From contig JBAZSD010000003.1 in NCBI GenBank assembly GCA_041662605.1, forward strand, positions 62,001-126,000: a DNA stretch of 64,000 bases. Direction: 5' to 3'. A program made the translations under genes and the position numbers. Source of the stretch: Desulfomonilaceae bacterium. GTDB taxonomy: Bacteria; Desulfobacterota; Desulfomonilia; Desulfomonilales; Desulfomonilaceae. Positions within the stretch are counted from its first letter, which is position 1. Each line of letters begins with the position of its first letter. Below are positions 36,529-45,538 of the stretch, piece by piece. Below the pieces are notes generated by a model. That model made no database searches. It was not told where the DNA came from and worked only from the letters and a program-made list of their open reading frames with translations.

Positions 36529-37226
36529 GCTCTTACTCCAAACCCTGTAGTATAATTCATTGATTCCTTTCTCACAACTTGATTGCGCCGGATATCCAGC
36601 GTGATAGCCTTACGTTTAAGCATACCTAGAACACGGCCTATAACCTCAAGGCTTATCGCCCGTTCCTTTCCCCATTCTCTCGTCTTCGAATATAACCAGT
36701 GCCGGCTCATGTCAGCCATAACACTCCAAAAACCCCCTTGAAATTCGATAACGATATCGCCAAACCCACAGGACTCAAGGACTTCCTTCCAGTAGAAGTT
36801 TGTGTACCTGCCGTAATCGCTCGGGTCCCCATGTATGGGAAAGTTGAATGGTGAGCAAATCACTACGACTCCCCGTCTCTTGAGCACATAATGAATTTCT
36901 CGTATGACAGATACGGGATCCGGCACATGTTCAAGAAGCTCGGAACAAATCACATAGTCGAAACTTTCTTCTCTAAAAGGCAGTCTGGCGGCGTCCGTCC
37001 CGACATGAGGTTTCTTGGCCAGAGACAGGTTTGCGTAAGTGACATCCAGCCCAAATCGTTCTATGTCAAACTGTCCTCTTTTTGCAGTTCGGTTACCACC
37101 AAGATCAAGTGTGCTTGAACCGGCTTTGAGTGATACCGCCTGCCTCAAATGAAACTCGTCGACATAATAGCGCCGAAGGGAATAAGAAATGTCGCGGGAT
37201 TTTTCAATGCTTATGGATCGATTCAT
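36516..37226 (-). CDS. SAM-dependent methyltransferase of the polysaccharide cluster
   Basis: 236 residues, class I fold. Motif I is weak (TLDLGGNRT), but ICSELLEHVPDP and LKRRGVVVICSPF are the usual post-I and motif III elements of the Methyltransf_11 group. Likely methylates a sugar or caps the glycan. It lies 70 bases after the GT2-like gene and overlaps the tandem GT4. Confidence 0.82.
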   Translation of the reverse strand: MNRSISIEKSRDISYSLRRYYVDEFHLRQAVSLKAGSSTLDLGGNRTAKRGQFDIERFGLDVTYANLSLAKKPHVGTDAARLPFREESFDYVICSELLEHVPDPVSVIREIHYVLKRRGVVVICSPFNFPIHGDPSDYGRYTNFYWKEVLESCGFGDIVIEFQGGFWSVMADMSRHWLYSKTREWGKERAISLEVIGRVLGMLKRKAITLDIRRNQVVRKESMNYTTGFGVRACKL

Positions 37227-37296
37227 ATCTTATGGACAGAAACAGTCAGAACAAGCTCAAGTCTTGGGATCGACCGGAGGACCGGGTTCAGACATT

Positions 37297-38196
37297 CTAA
37301 ACTGTTAGCAGTGAATTGTGAATGACGTCGAGCCATTTTTCCACGTTCACGCCGGCTTTGTGTTCGCCAGTTGATCTGCGGACACCACGGCCCAAGTGTA
37401 AAAAGATAACGTTCCCTTCATCGTCAAAAGACCTGTCTATTAGCAAACCCTTCAACGGAGAAGAACATGGAATTTCATCATCAAGCTCAGGCGACCACAA
37501 TGTGTTGTTGCACGAAAAGATTCCATAACCGGCTTCCCGTAGCCTTACTGTCACATTGTCCCCAACATCCAATCGAGGAAGATCGGGGAAAAAATTTAGC
37601 CCCAGATCTTTGAATACTTTGAAATCCACCATATACCCCAGAACGTGAAGCACGCCTTCGGCCGTCCGGGATTTGTCCATGCGTACCCCTGAAGCCTTCA
37701 CATGACTGTCAATTTTGGATCTCAGGAACGTCAACCATCCACGGTGGCAAGGGCAAGTATCCATGTGCATCAGCATCAAATACCTGGTCGACGGATCTAT
37801 GAGTCTTGTCCCGATCTCGAGGCCGATGGCGTTGGCGTAACTGCCCCAATTCTTCTGATCCTGCTTCTCCGGAGCCCCTGCGAAAGAGTTACCGGCATCT
37901 GGTGGAACTGGTTCAACGCGATTCAGGGCAACATTAACATCATTTCGATCCAGTAGCCGGTTCAGGTTTTCTCTGGGAGAATTGTTGTCAATTACCCAGA
38001 CCTCATGGTCTTCTGGTGTGAAGTGTCTCACGCCATCAAGACAGGCTTCGAGCAATTCTGTTCCCATACCATTCACAATATGGGAAACAATTATTATTCT
38101 AGGCGCTTCCACAGGCTGAACTACTCTTTGTATCACCTCAACGCTGTATACCTTCGAGTCAATAGACAATTCAATATGTCTAGCCGTTCCCTCCAT
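37297..38196 (-). CDS. GT2-like glycosyltransferase
   Basis: 299 residues. After a 30-residue N-terminal piece the GT-A fold starts at RIIIVSHIVNGMG, with VWVIDNNSPRENL as the nucleotide site and LMLMHMDTCPC as the metal-binding D-x-D-like strand. The similarity is lower than for the other GT2 gene. The start is 3 bases after the stop of the upstream methyltransferase. Confidence 0.75.
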   Translation of the reverse strand: MEGTARHIELSIDSKVYSVEVIQRVVQPVEAPRIIIVSHIVNGMGTELLEACLDGVRHFTPEDHEVWVIDNNSPRENLNRLLDRNDVNVALNRVEPVPPDAGNSFAGAPEKQDQKNWGSYANAIGLEIGTRLIDPSTRYLMLMHMDTCPCHRGWLTFLRSKIDSHVKASGVRMDKSRTAEGVLHVLGYMVDFKVFKDLGLNFFPDLPRLDVGDNVTVRLREAGYGIFSCNNTLWSPELDDEIPCSSPLKGLLIDRSFDDEGNVIFLHLGRGVRRSTGEHKAGVNVEKWLDVIHNSLLTV

Positions 38197-38199
38197 CGA

Positions 38200-38862
38200 T
38201 CACTTATCTTTCAACATGGTTGCGCCACCAACAGGCTTGACACCGGTAACCATTATACTGTCACACCAATCGACTCTAAATTCCTGGCAAACGGTTTCGA
38301 CTATCCATCGTTTAAGAGGGTCATCAGTCAATGGAAATTTGTTGTACCTGGCTACATTTTTTATTTCAAAGCCGACGTGTTTCAGTAAGCTATACAGATC
38401 ATTCGCCGCCCACGGTGTGATATGTGAAATATCCCGCTGACGAACCGGATGAGCGGCATTTGGCACAGTCGCTATGAATTTGCCGTTTTCCGCCAGTCTT
38501 GACAAAGTCATTGCGGCTACATTTACCGCATCCGGAACTTCAAGGTGTTCCAGGACCTGATTTGCTATCACCAAGTCAAAAAACAAATCATCAGGCATGT
38601 CGGAAAAAGAACGAAAATCGAAGACTCCGTCTGGGTCAGTGTCGAGACAATAATAGAATGGCGTGACAGCCTTGATCGATTTTTCCAAAGGCTTATGCGC
38701 TCCCGCGCCGATGTCGAGAACCCTTGAGTCAGGTAGCAGGAGAGCTGTGATTTCCTCTTGCGGAGAAACAATTCGGAACCCGTGCACAGCGCCAAACCGT
38801 TTGAAACATTCAGAGCGCCACTTCATGAGCCGGTTCCAGGAATGGGCGAGCGGATCAGTCAT
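38200..38862 (-). CDS. SAM-dependent methyltransferase
   Basis: 220 residues. Motif I is VLDIGAGAHKP, followed by ANQVLEHLEVPDAV and FIATVPNAAHPVR, a Methyltransf_23/11 type. The ATG at 38862 overlaps the wzt stop by 8 bases in another frame. In clusters with a Wzm/Wzt exporter, such enzymes often add the terminal methyl group that stops chain growth and is read by the Wzt C-terminal domain; that role is inferred from position. Confidence 0.82.
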   Translation of the reverse strand: MTDPLAHSWNRLMKWRSECFKRFGAVHGFRIVSPQEEITALLLPDSRVLDIGAGAHKPLEKSIKAVTPFYYCLDTDPDGVFDFRSFSDMPDDLFFDLVIANQVLEHLEVPDAVNVAAMTLSRLAENGKFIATVPNAAHPVRQRDISHITPWAANDLYSLLKHVGFEIKNVARYNKFPLTDDPLKRWIVETVCQEFRVDWCDSIMVTGVKPVGGATMLKDK

Positions 38863-40129
38863 GGGCCCGTTCCTGCGAACCACTCCTCGGATTCAACTGA
38901 TCAGGCCGACCTCTGTGACGTCCTTCATCGAATGGTATTAGCCGCCAGTCAACTTTCCCGCGGACAATACCTCTGGATCTCTCGGGCCCTATTACAGAGA
39001 AAGTTACTATACCGGCGATTCTTTCAAGGGTTTCAAAGGAAGCGGCGTCCCTCGTCGCAAAATGAGCCTCATACGCCCCAGTGGACAAATTATTTTCAGG
39101 GTACCACGCTTTGAGAATGTAATGATTCTTTGGTCCTGGTCCTGTCAGGCCATCCTCTTTTGAAACGTTCCATTTACATAGTATTCCCGCAGCGTTAAGA
39201 ATACCGAGCGAAAACATTGGATGCTCTAGGTCCCGGTTGATCTGAAGATCAACTTCAATTCCAAAGGGGTGTCCTGCATGGAGTTCTTTCAAAGTATCCC
39301 CATTTTCGTCAAACATCCGTGCCCCAAAAATGTTGACGTCTTCACTTGAGATACGACTTCTGACTCGATGTTCCAGACGTTTTTGTTCCGAACGAAACAC
39401 CAGGGTCTCATACGCGTTTATCGCATGCAGAGCTGTACCGTCAGATATAATCGACCCTTGTTCCAGTAATATTCCGCGCTTTGCCACAAATTGAAGTGTT
39501 TCGAGGCTGTGGCTTACCAATAGTATGGTTGCGCCGCTTTCACGCATTTCTTTGACCCGCGCAAAACTCTTATTCTGGAATTTCAGGTCCCCAACAGCAA
39601 ATGTTTCATCGATCAACACGACATCGCTCTTTATGTTTACGGCGACACCAAACCCCAGTCGACTCAGCATACCACTCGAATACATTCGGACTGGTTCGTC
39701 AAACCATTCACCAAGTTCGGTGAAATCTTCGACTTCAGGCAGGATGCGCTCGATTTCCGTTTTAGAGAGCCCCATTACAGCGCCCAGGAGGCGGACGTTT
39801 TCCCTACCTGTCAGTTCAGTGTGAAGCCCCGCGTTGAGTTCAATCATGGGAAAAATCCTGCCAAATATTTCAACCCTTCCTTTAGTGGGAGTTGTGACGC
39901 CAGCCAGCACTTTTAGTAGAGTGCTTTTTCCAGCGCCGTTTCGCCCGACAATTCCCAGAGTCTCTCCCCTGCGGACCTCAAGGTTCACGTCTTTCAAGGC
40001 CCAACGTTCTTCCTGGTAGCCGGAACTCCTCCTTTTGATCAGATTCAATCCCCTTTGGACGAACCGAGGCACAGGCAGACCGTATCTTTTCCACAATCCC
40101 GTTATTTTTATGGTTACATCGCTAGACAT
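38855..40129 (-). CDS. wzt: Wzt-type ABC transporter ATPase for polysaccharide export
   Basis: 424 residues. The ATPase half has GRNGAGKSTLLK (Walker A), MYSSGMLSRLGF (the signature loop in the Wzt form) and VVLIDETFAVGD (Walker B). The C-terminal ~170 residues form the extra beta-sandwich domain that binds the modified glycan end in O-antigen exporters. ATG 40129 starts MSSDVTIKI. The wzm gene ends... in this direction wzm is directly upstream, 9 bases away. Confidence 0.9.
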   Translation of the reverse strand: MSSDVTIKITGLWKRYGLPVPRFVQRGLNLIKRRSSGYQEERWALKDVNLEVRRGETLGIVGRNGAGKSTLLKVLAGVTTPTKGRVEIFGRIFPMIELNAGLHTELTGRENVRLLGAVMGLSKTEIERILPEVEDFTELGEWFDEPVRMYSSGMLSRLGFGVAVNIKSDVVLIDETFAVGDLKFQNKSFARVKEMRESGATILLVSHSLETLQFVAKRGILLEQGSIISDGTALHAINAYETLVFRSEQKRLEHRVRSRISSEDVNIFGARMFDENGDTLKELHAGHPFGIEVDLQINRDLEHPMFSLGILNAAGILCKWNVSKEDGLTGPGPKNHYILKAWYPENNLSTGAYEAHFATRDAASFETLERIAGIVTFSVIGPERSRGIVRGKVDWRLIPFDEGRHRGRPDQLNPRSGSQERAHD

Positions 40130-40138
40130 GGGCAAACT

Positions 40139-40960
40139 TTACAATACATCGGCAAAATAGTCTGAAAGTTTTCGGAATAGCGGCCAAGATAGACTCATGA
40201 TCACAACCATCATTATGGCGGAAAGAATCAGGGGCTCCAGTTCCGGAGATTGGCCCTTAATTAGTACGGAACGAAAACCTTCTATTATTCCGACCATTGG
40301 GTTCAACATATAAAAAGAGCGCCAACTTTCCGGAACGCTGCTTAGAGGATAAATTACCGGAGTTATAAACAACCATGCCTGAGTCAGGAACGGAGTCGCA
40401 AAAATGAAATCTTTCCTGAATGTCCCCAGCCCGGCGATCAGTATTCCTATAGCGAACGAGGTTCCGACCATCAAAACGAGCAAAACTGGAATCCACAGGA
40501 TTACCAAGCCTATTGATACCTTGTACCATATCAATAATAGAGCCAGTATGATCGCGGACATTGCAAAATCAAAAAGAGTAGCGAAGACGGCCGCAAGAGG
40601 AAAAACTTCGCGCGGCATTGATATTTTTTTTATGATTTCAGCGTTTTGGATAATACTTGGTCCACAAGCAGCTATAGCGTTGGTAAAAAAAGTCCATGGG
40701 ACCAGTCCGGTATAGCTGAACAGAATGTACGGGACCCCGTCACTTGGAATGTTTACAAAACCTCTCAACATATTAAAAAGGAGCATCAGAACCAGGGGTT
40801 GGATAAACGCCCACCACATTCCCAGAGATGATCGCCTGTAGCGGCTGGTCACGTCCCGCACTACCAGGGCTCGCAAGAGAGTGGCAAATTGACTGAATCT
40901 CTGTCCCGTCGCAGATACGTTTATATAAACCCCAGGTTGGTACAAAGTTGTTCCCGGCAA
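40139..40960 (-). CDS. wzm: Wzm-type ABC-2 polysaccharide export permease
   Basis: 273 residues with six predicted spans and the opening typical of the family: LLRALVVRDVTSRYRRSSLGMWW. The segment AWLFITPVIYPLSSVP and LNPMVGIIEGFR near the end also match. It starts at TTG 40960, supported by GGAG about 8 bases upstream. With Wzt it exports completed, lipid-linked polysaccharide across the inner membrane. First gene of the minus-strand glycan cluster, just after a terminator-like hairpin. Confidence 0.9.
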   Translation of the reverse strand: MPGTTLYQPGVYINVSATGQRFSQFATLLRALVVRDVTSRYRRSSLGMWWAFIQPLVLMLLFNMLRGFVNIPSDGVPYILFSYTGLVPWTFFTNAIAACGPSIIQNAEIIKKISMPREVFPLAAVFATLFDFAMSAIILALLLIWYKVSIGLVILWIPVLLVLMVGTSFAIGILIAGLGTFRKDFIFATPFLTQAWLFITPVIYPLSSVPESWRSFYMLNPMVGIIEGFRSVLIKGQSPELEPLILSAIMMVVIMSLSWPLFRKLSDYFADVL

Positions 40961-40983
40961 ATGGTTACTCCGTCTTTTTCACA

Positions 40984-41017
40984 TAAAAACAGGACTCGAA
41001 GTTATTACTACGAGCCC
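40984..41017 (-). terminator. Terminator downstream of tatC
   Basis: On the minus strand GGGCTCG pairs with CGAGTCC (7 bp, one G:U) around a 12-base loop, followed by TGTTTTTATG. It lies about 100 bases after the tatC stop and only 23 bases before the wzm start, so it may also act as an attenuator of the glycan operon. Confidence 0.6.
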
Positions 41018-41116
41018 TCTGTAAGTTAGTCCTTGTTCTTGGTCGCTCAATCAGGCTTTATCTCTTGGTCCTTTGTTAGCCTTAAAAAACTCATTAGTCA
41101 TAAGGTGTGAATAATA

Positions 41117-41893
41117 TCACTCTTTGTCAATTTCAGTTTCAACTTCTTCCGCCTCGGCTTCCCGACGCCGTTTTTTCTCTATGAGCCCAAGGATAAAAAT
41201 GCCGGTTTCATAAAACAGCAACAGTGGGATAGCCATAAGAGATTGATTTATAACATCCGGAGTTGGAGTCAAGATAGCTCCTATAATGAAGGCCAATACA
41301 ATGAAGTATCTCCGACCCTTCTTCAAGAAGGCGCTGTCCACCACTCCAAGTAATCCCAAAAACACTATAATTATTGGGGTCTCAAAAACCAAACCGAACG
41401 AAAGCATCAGAACCATCACTAGGGAAACATATTCCCTGATTGCGATCATAGGTTTGAGTTCTGCGGTCGAATAACCCAGAAAAAATTTGAACGCGGCCGG
41501 GAATACGATAAAATATGCGAACGCCGCTCCCAAAAAGAACAGACAGGTCGCAGCAAAAACAAAAGGAACTGAAAGCTTGCGCTCTTTTTCAAGCAGCCCC
41601 GGAGCTATAAACAGCCAGATTTGGTACAGTATGAATGGTAAAGCCACAAAGAGGGCCGTTATAAAATCAACTTTTAGATACACGAAGAAAGGATCCGGCA
41701 AACTGGTGAAAACCAGAGATGCGTCTTTGGGTAATAGTTTTATTACCGGAGCCGCCCAGAAGCTGAAAAGCGTTTCAGAAAAGGCCAGGCAAACGAGGAA
41801 AATTACGCCTATTCCTATAACGCCTCGAATTAATCTCTTCCTCAGTTCTTCAAGATGATCGAAAAACGACATTCTTGTTTCGTCTTCGCTCAC
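41117..41893 (-). CDS. tatC: Twin-arginine translocase subunit TatC
   Basis: 258 residues with six spans. The start HLEELRKRLIRG is the TatC signature and FVYLKVDFITALF follows. TatC recognises twin-arginine signal peptides of folded, often cofactor-bearing, exported proteins. The start is GTG 41893 with AAGGAAAGGA upstream; an ATG seven codons later is an alternative. The C-terminus is a charged tail rich in Glu and Arg. tatA/B are not adjacent. It is the first gene outside the proposed island. Confidence 0.95.
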   Translation of the reverse strand: MSEDETRMSFFDHLEELRKRLIRGVIGIGVIFLVCLAFSETLFSFWAAPVIKLLPKDASLVFTSLPDPFFVYLKVDFITALFVALPFILYQIWLFIAPGLLEKERKLSVPFVFAATCLFFLGAAFAYFIVFPAAFKFFLGYSTAELKPMIAIREYVSLVMVLMLSFGLVFETPIIIVFLGLLGVVDSAFLKKGRRYFIVLAFIIGAILTPTPDVINQSLMAIPLLLFYETGIFILGLIEKKRRREAEAEEVETEIDKE

Positions 41894-41970
41894 TGCCGTC
41901 CTTTCCTTGTGTAGTCTAGGTAGAAAGCAAGATTGGGATTAGAGGGCAGACTTCCCATTTCAGACAAATG

Positions 41971-42000
41971 ACTGCAGCCGAGGATGGGAGTTGAACCCAC
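41971..42000 (-). repeat. tRNA-Thr 3'-end fragment, proposed left attachment site
   Basis: These 30 bases match 57915-57944, the T-arm, acceptor and CCA part of tRNA-Thr(CGT), at 29 of 30 positions (24 in a row identical from 41977). The rest of the tRNA is absent. A lone 3' tRNA end is the usual footprint of site-specific integration. A short 79-codon open frame covers it but is probably chance. Confidence 0.75.
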
Positions 42001-42286
42001 TATTTCATAGGTAGAATCATCAATCTTTACAGCGTATCCTTTTAGAAAATACAATGAATGAAATAGATCGTCAAGTTTCAAGCCTATTGATACATAGGCC
42101 ATATGTCCTGAGTTCAACGACAATTGCATTTGTGCATTTTTGGGGAACAGTTGTCACTGTGTGAGTTCTTTCAATTTTACTTTTAACATTTCAACGGGAT
42201 ATCTGTAACCTACAGGCATCAGAATGATTCGATTCAATTTTGTTTTAATTCGAAATGAGTACCGGCGCGTCCCTGCCATCCTGACT

Positions 42287-43360
42287 TTACTTCTGTGGTT
42301 TACCGAAAAGATCCCTCATGCGGATCAACAAGGACAAATCACCGATGGCCCTGTACTCCTGGTCTAGAAACATCTTCTGCCCGTCAGCTTTACCGGCCAT
42401 AATATCTATCCAAAGATCGAAAGGCGACTCTATGGTCAAATCTGGATTTTCAGTGATCCCTTCGTGAGCCTCGATTTTCCCATTCGAAATCTTAAAGAAG
42501 CAGTCCCCCGGAAGCGCTCCGGAGAAGTTGAACTGCATGACAGCCCTCACACTCGCTGCGGACTCTGCGTTAAAGCCCATCGACATGATCATCATGAACG
42601 TTTCAATGGAATCGGGACGCGGCGGCAGATTCCTCTGATGAAACTCTTTGGGCGTTAATCCCTCTTGAATACAAGATTTCCAAAAGACATTCGCCAGTCT
42701 CGCCATGGGATCAACATCCATGATAGGCTTCGTAATACGCTCCATCGTCGCTTCAGAAACTCTCAAAGAGTCTACCAGTTCATGCCCGGCCTCCTCTGTT
42801 GCTTCAAGAATAGCCTTGGTTGCTTCAGAAAATTCCGGCAGCGTCATCATTTCAGACCCCGGACGGTAGATCTCCGCCGTAAGCCTCTCGCCAAACAGGA
42901 ATCTCACGTATGAAGACAGTTGAGTGAAAACGGTTGATTCCGGGAAGCCCGCGACGGACAAGGCTACTGCTAGTGGCGGCGTCTGCCGCAGTGGATGGGT
43001 CGTCTTCCCGTCATGTTGGACAAGGAATGGCTCCAAGACCGGAAGAGTACGTTCAATGAAAGCTTTCATGGTGGCATTCATCGTGAAATGGTACAGCGGT
43101 GTCGCATATACCGCAATATCAGCCTTCAGCCATTTAGGGAACAGTTCATTGGTCATGTCATCCATGTGGACGCACATCCCGGGGGTTTTGGTCCAGCACG
43201 TGTAACAACCGATGCAATTCCTGATTACCTTCTCACGAAGGTGAACCGTCTCCACATCTGCGCCGGCCTCACGCATACCTTTGACCAAAGCATCCAGCAA
43301 TAACCGGGTCTTGCTGGTCCCGTGACCTCTCGGACTTGAGTTGAAAGCGATAACCTTCAT
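42287..43360 (-). CDS. NADPH-dependent FMN reductase-like flavoprotein with C-terminal SCP2 domain
   Basis: 357 residues. The first ~195 form a flavodoxin-like fold with the FMN loop FNSSPRGHGTSKT, the cysteine set CIGCYTCWTKTPGMC as in iron-sulfur flavoproteins, and TPLYHFTMNA. The last ~100 residues (FNFSGALPGDCFFKISNGK and the NPDLTIESPFDLW segment) look like an SCP2 sterol/lipid carrier domain. The ATG at 43360 has GGAGAAG upstream. Reduction of a hydrophobic substrate is a reasonable guess. The frame is also open upstream through the membrane-protein gene. Confidence 0.78.
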   Translation of the reverse strand: MKVIAFNSSPRGHGTSKTRLLLDALVKGMREAGADVETVHLREKVIRNCIGCYTCWTKTPGMCVHMDDMTNELFPKWLKADIAVYATPLYHFTMNATMKAFIERTLPVLEPFLVQHDGKTTHPLRQTPPLAVALSVAGFPESTVFTQLSSYVRFLFGERLTAEIYRPGSEMMTLPEFSEATKAILEATEEAGHELVDSLRVSEATMERITKPIMDVDPMARLANVFWKSCIQEGLTPKEFHQRNLPPRPDSIETFMMIMSMGFNAESAASVRAVMQFNFSGALPGDCFFKISNGKIEAHEGITENPDLTIESPFDLWIDIMAGKADGQKMFLDQEYRAIGDLSLLIRMRDLFGKPQK

Positions 43361-44131
43361 GGTACTTCTCCTTTTGGGTTGTAATTGAAGTGTGGGCATT
43401 GTGTTTCTTCCCACTGAGTTCCGGGGCTGGTTCGTACAAGGGGCGTCAAGAGTCGTGGCCGACGAGCAACGAACCCGTCCACAGTCCGCAAGGGAAGCTG
43501 GATCTTTTTTGGAAAGGAGATGAGACCCGCGCTGGTCAGCTAACGGGGGTAAGCCTAGGCGTTTCAGGTAATACCGGGGAAACTGGCGATTGAAGGAAAG
43601 CATCGCACCGACGATTATGACAATCGGGACCACGGCACGCGTAACAACCGAGGGATACAGGCTAAGTATAGCGCATGTAGCGAAGACGCCACTCCACACA
43701 AAGGTCATAATTCTATTGATGGTCAAAAAGATCGGGCTGCTCCACACCGCTTTGGGAGCTGATTTCTTGGCAAAGTGATATGTAAACGGGTCCATACCGA
43801 GGATCGGAGGAAAGAAAGCCGCTATGAACAGGCAGAGGTAAATCCCGGTCACCGCATATTCGGTGATGATCTCCCCGGTTGTCTCGGGCCACAAAGCCAG
43901 AGACAAGGTCAGCGCCAGGAAATAGCCACAAATTGTCGAGTGAAAATAGCTCGGCTTGTCGAAACGCGCGGCGAGCCCCAGAACAAACAGGCAGTAAATA
44001 AACATCGCGCAGGCTGCGATCAATAAGCTATGGGTATCTCTTCCGAGAGAGGTCCACACTTGGAAAAAAACCAGTGCAGGAAATGGCGCGATGTAGAGAA
44101 AAATTCGTAGAAACTTGGTTAGGCCTGGCAT
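43361..44131 (-). CDS. Six-span membrane protein, open in frame into the flavoprotein gene
   Basis: The ATG at 44131 has GAGGA upstream. About 190 residues with six hydrophobic spans follow, ending near RYYLKRLGL. After that the frame goes on for ~65 residues without hydrophobic or domain character and then without any stop into the FMN reductase. Either a stop was lost, giving a 614-residue fusion, or translation restarts at 43360. The protein resembles the island gene at 47625-48206 (compare MDPFTYHFAKKSAP and SSPIF with GKPFVLQYARETVP and ASPVF). Function unknown. Confidence 0.6.
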
Positions 44132-44153
44132 TGTTGTTTCCTCAAGAAAATGT

Positions 44154-44690
44154 TCATTTCACTCTCTCATCCTGATCTTCGTCCAATGCGTCGATTATCT
44201 GGGACAGATTGCGAGCCATGTCGTCAAAAACACAAAGACCGAAGTCGAAGCACAAGTACTGAAAGCGGTCCGCATGGGCCTGGACTTGGGGCCGAGCAGC
44301 CTCTAACCGTCTACGAACCTGATTCACGGAATCAAGTTGCCTGGTAGTGATTTCCTTTCGCTCTTCGGGAGTAATGTCAGCAAAGAAGAAAAGCCTCATC
44401 AAGAAAGAGCTTTTGGGCTGCTCAAGGGCCAACGGTGATTTCAATGATTCGAGGAAAGATTTTCTGCCGGCCTCGGTAATTGTGTAGATTTTGCGGTTAG
44501 GGGTCCCATCCTGAATCTCCAAACGTTTCGAGATCAGGCCGTTCTGTTCCATTTTCTTGAGAGCTGGATAGATAGTTCCGTCGCTCAGGCCCGAGAAAAA
44601 GGCGAAAGATATCGAAAAGGCTTTCTTCAGATCATACCCCGTCATGCTCTTGCGCACGAGAAAACCGAGCAGAACCGACTGAATATCCAT
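44154..44690 (-). CDS. PadR family transcriptional regulator
   Basis: 178 residues. The winged-helix N-terminus has VLLGFLVRKSMTGYDLKKAF, then SDGTIYPALKKMEQNGLI, the PadR signature, and a C-terminal helical dimerisation region. ATG 44690 has AGGAGG 5 bases upstream. It lies 22 bases upstream of the membrane protein/flavoprotein pair and probably controls that operon through the inverted repeat immediately upstream. Confidence 0.92.
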   Translation of the reverse strand: MDIQSVLLGFLVRKSMTGYDLKKAFSISFAFFSGLSDGTIYPALKKMEQNGLISKRLEIQDGTPNRKIYTITEAGRKSFLESLKSPLALEQPKSSFLMRLFFFADITPEERKEITTRQLDSVNQVRRRLEAARPQVQAHADRFQYLCFDFGLCVFDDMARNLSQIIDALDEDQDERVK

Positions 44691-44700
44691 GAGGCCTCCT

Positions 44701-44747
44701 TTTATTGCATTGATATATATCATGCCGATATATATCAATGCAATAAA
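44701..44747. promoter_or_regulatory. Perfect 20-bp inverted repeat, likely PadR operator
   Basis: Arms 44701-44720 and 44728-44747 are perfect inverted copies with a 7-base centre (CATGCCG). The inner parts are ATATATAT, next to TTGCATTGA-type sequence. It ends 10 bases before the padR ATG and covers the place of ribosome-binding site and promoter. PadR proteins bind such dyads; autoregulation is inferred. Confidence 0.7.
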
Positions 44748-44798
44748 TTAACTCATTTTATTTCAACGTTGACGGATAGACTGCGATCGTTCTTCGTT

Positions 44799-44819
44799 AG
44801 GGCGGCGCTGGGCCGCCCT
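44799..44819 (-). terminator. GC-rich hairpin after the metK remnant
   Basis: AGGGCGGC (44799-44806) and GCCGCCCT (44812-44819) form an 8-bp stem with a 5-base loop. It lies 42 bases downstream of the metK remnant's stop on its strand and may be that gene's old terminator; the T-run is gone. Confidence 0.4.
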
Positions 44820-44860
44820 CGCCTCATTTGCTAATATCAGCGTCAAACGGGCTGTTGCGT

Positions 44861-45215
44861 TCAAACCTTCGCCTGCAACTCGTCCGTAGCGTCCACACGT
44901 TCACATGTAAATTCTACATCGCTGCGACCGAAGTGCCCGTACGCCGCCGTCTTTAGATAGACTGACTGCCGTAGCTTCAGGTGGTCAATGATGCCTTTAG
45001 GCGAGAGCGGGAATACCTCTCGCAAAAGCGCCGACAGAGCGTCCTGCGATAATTTTCCCGTCCCATACGTATTTTCACCATCACCGAGACCGGGTCAACT
45101 AGCCCTATGCATTACCCCAACTGCGCCAGACAGTCATTCTCCAGTCCGGCAGCTACGATATTCTTCGCAATGTATCTCGCCATGTACCCCGCGCCGAGCG
45201 ATCCTCTTTGTAGAC
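44861..45215 (-). pseudogene. metK: metK (S-adenosylmethionine synthetase) C-terminal remnant
   Basis: Read in pieces on the minus strand, this is the end of MetK: KEDRSA, then in another frame GYMARYIAKNIVAAGLEND, then near AIGLVDPVSVMV a further shift, then NTYGTGKLSQDALS, GIIDHLKLRQSVYLKTAAYG and HFGRSDVEFTCERVDATDEL to a TGA at 44861. At least three frame breaks and the loss of the N-terminal two thirds make it non-functional. Only about 120 codons remain. A working metK must exist elsewhere. Confidence 0.85.
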
Positions 45216-45538
45216 ACGAGTAACTATGTCGGCCAACCGATTTTTGATCAGAAAGCGCCAATGGACAGGGAGAGAAATTGCTGATAGCCGTCATCACAAA
45301 GAACTGCATTCCTTGTCGCGAACAGGAAATCAGGGCCAGCGCAATCGAATATATCGTAAAAATTGTGACCAAATTACGAAAATGAAAGTAATAATCAAAA
45401 TTCAGCGCCGTCAGTCGATTCTAAGAAACACAAGCTTTAAACACAACAGAGGGGATTATCAACAGTCTCCCTGAAGATCTGGGAATAGGCGCCGCCCACG
45501 TTCAGGCCCTAGCCCGCTGATGCGATCTTGTGACTGGA
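45216..45538. other. Gene-poor stretch upstream of the metK remnant
   Basis: No gene supported. It should contain the decayed middle of metK, but I could not recover further MetK segments by eye. Small open frames here lack ribosome-binding sites. Confidence 0.5.

Noticed and set aside
41890..42129. 79-codon open frame overlapping the tatC start
   Set aside because: It crosses the tRNA-Thr fragment, has no ribosome-binding site and no recognisable family; best explained as chance.
45112..45372. 86-codon open frame on the minus strand
   Set aside because: Its end is the MetK remnant (YMARYIAKNIVAAG); the frame is part of a pseudogene, not a gene.
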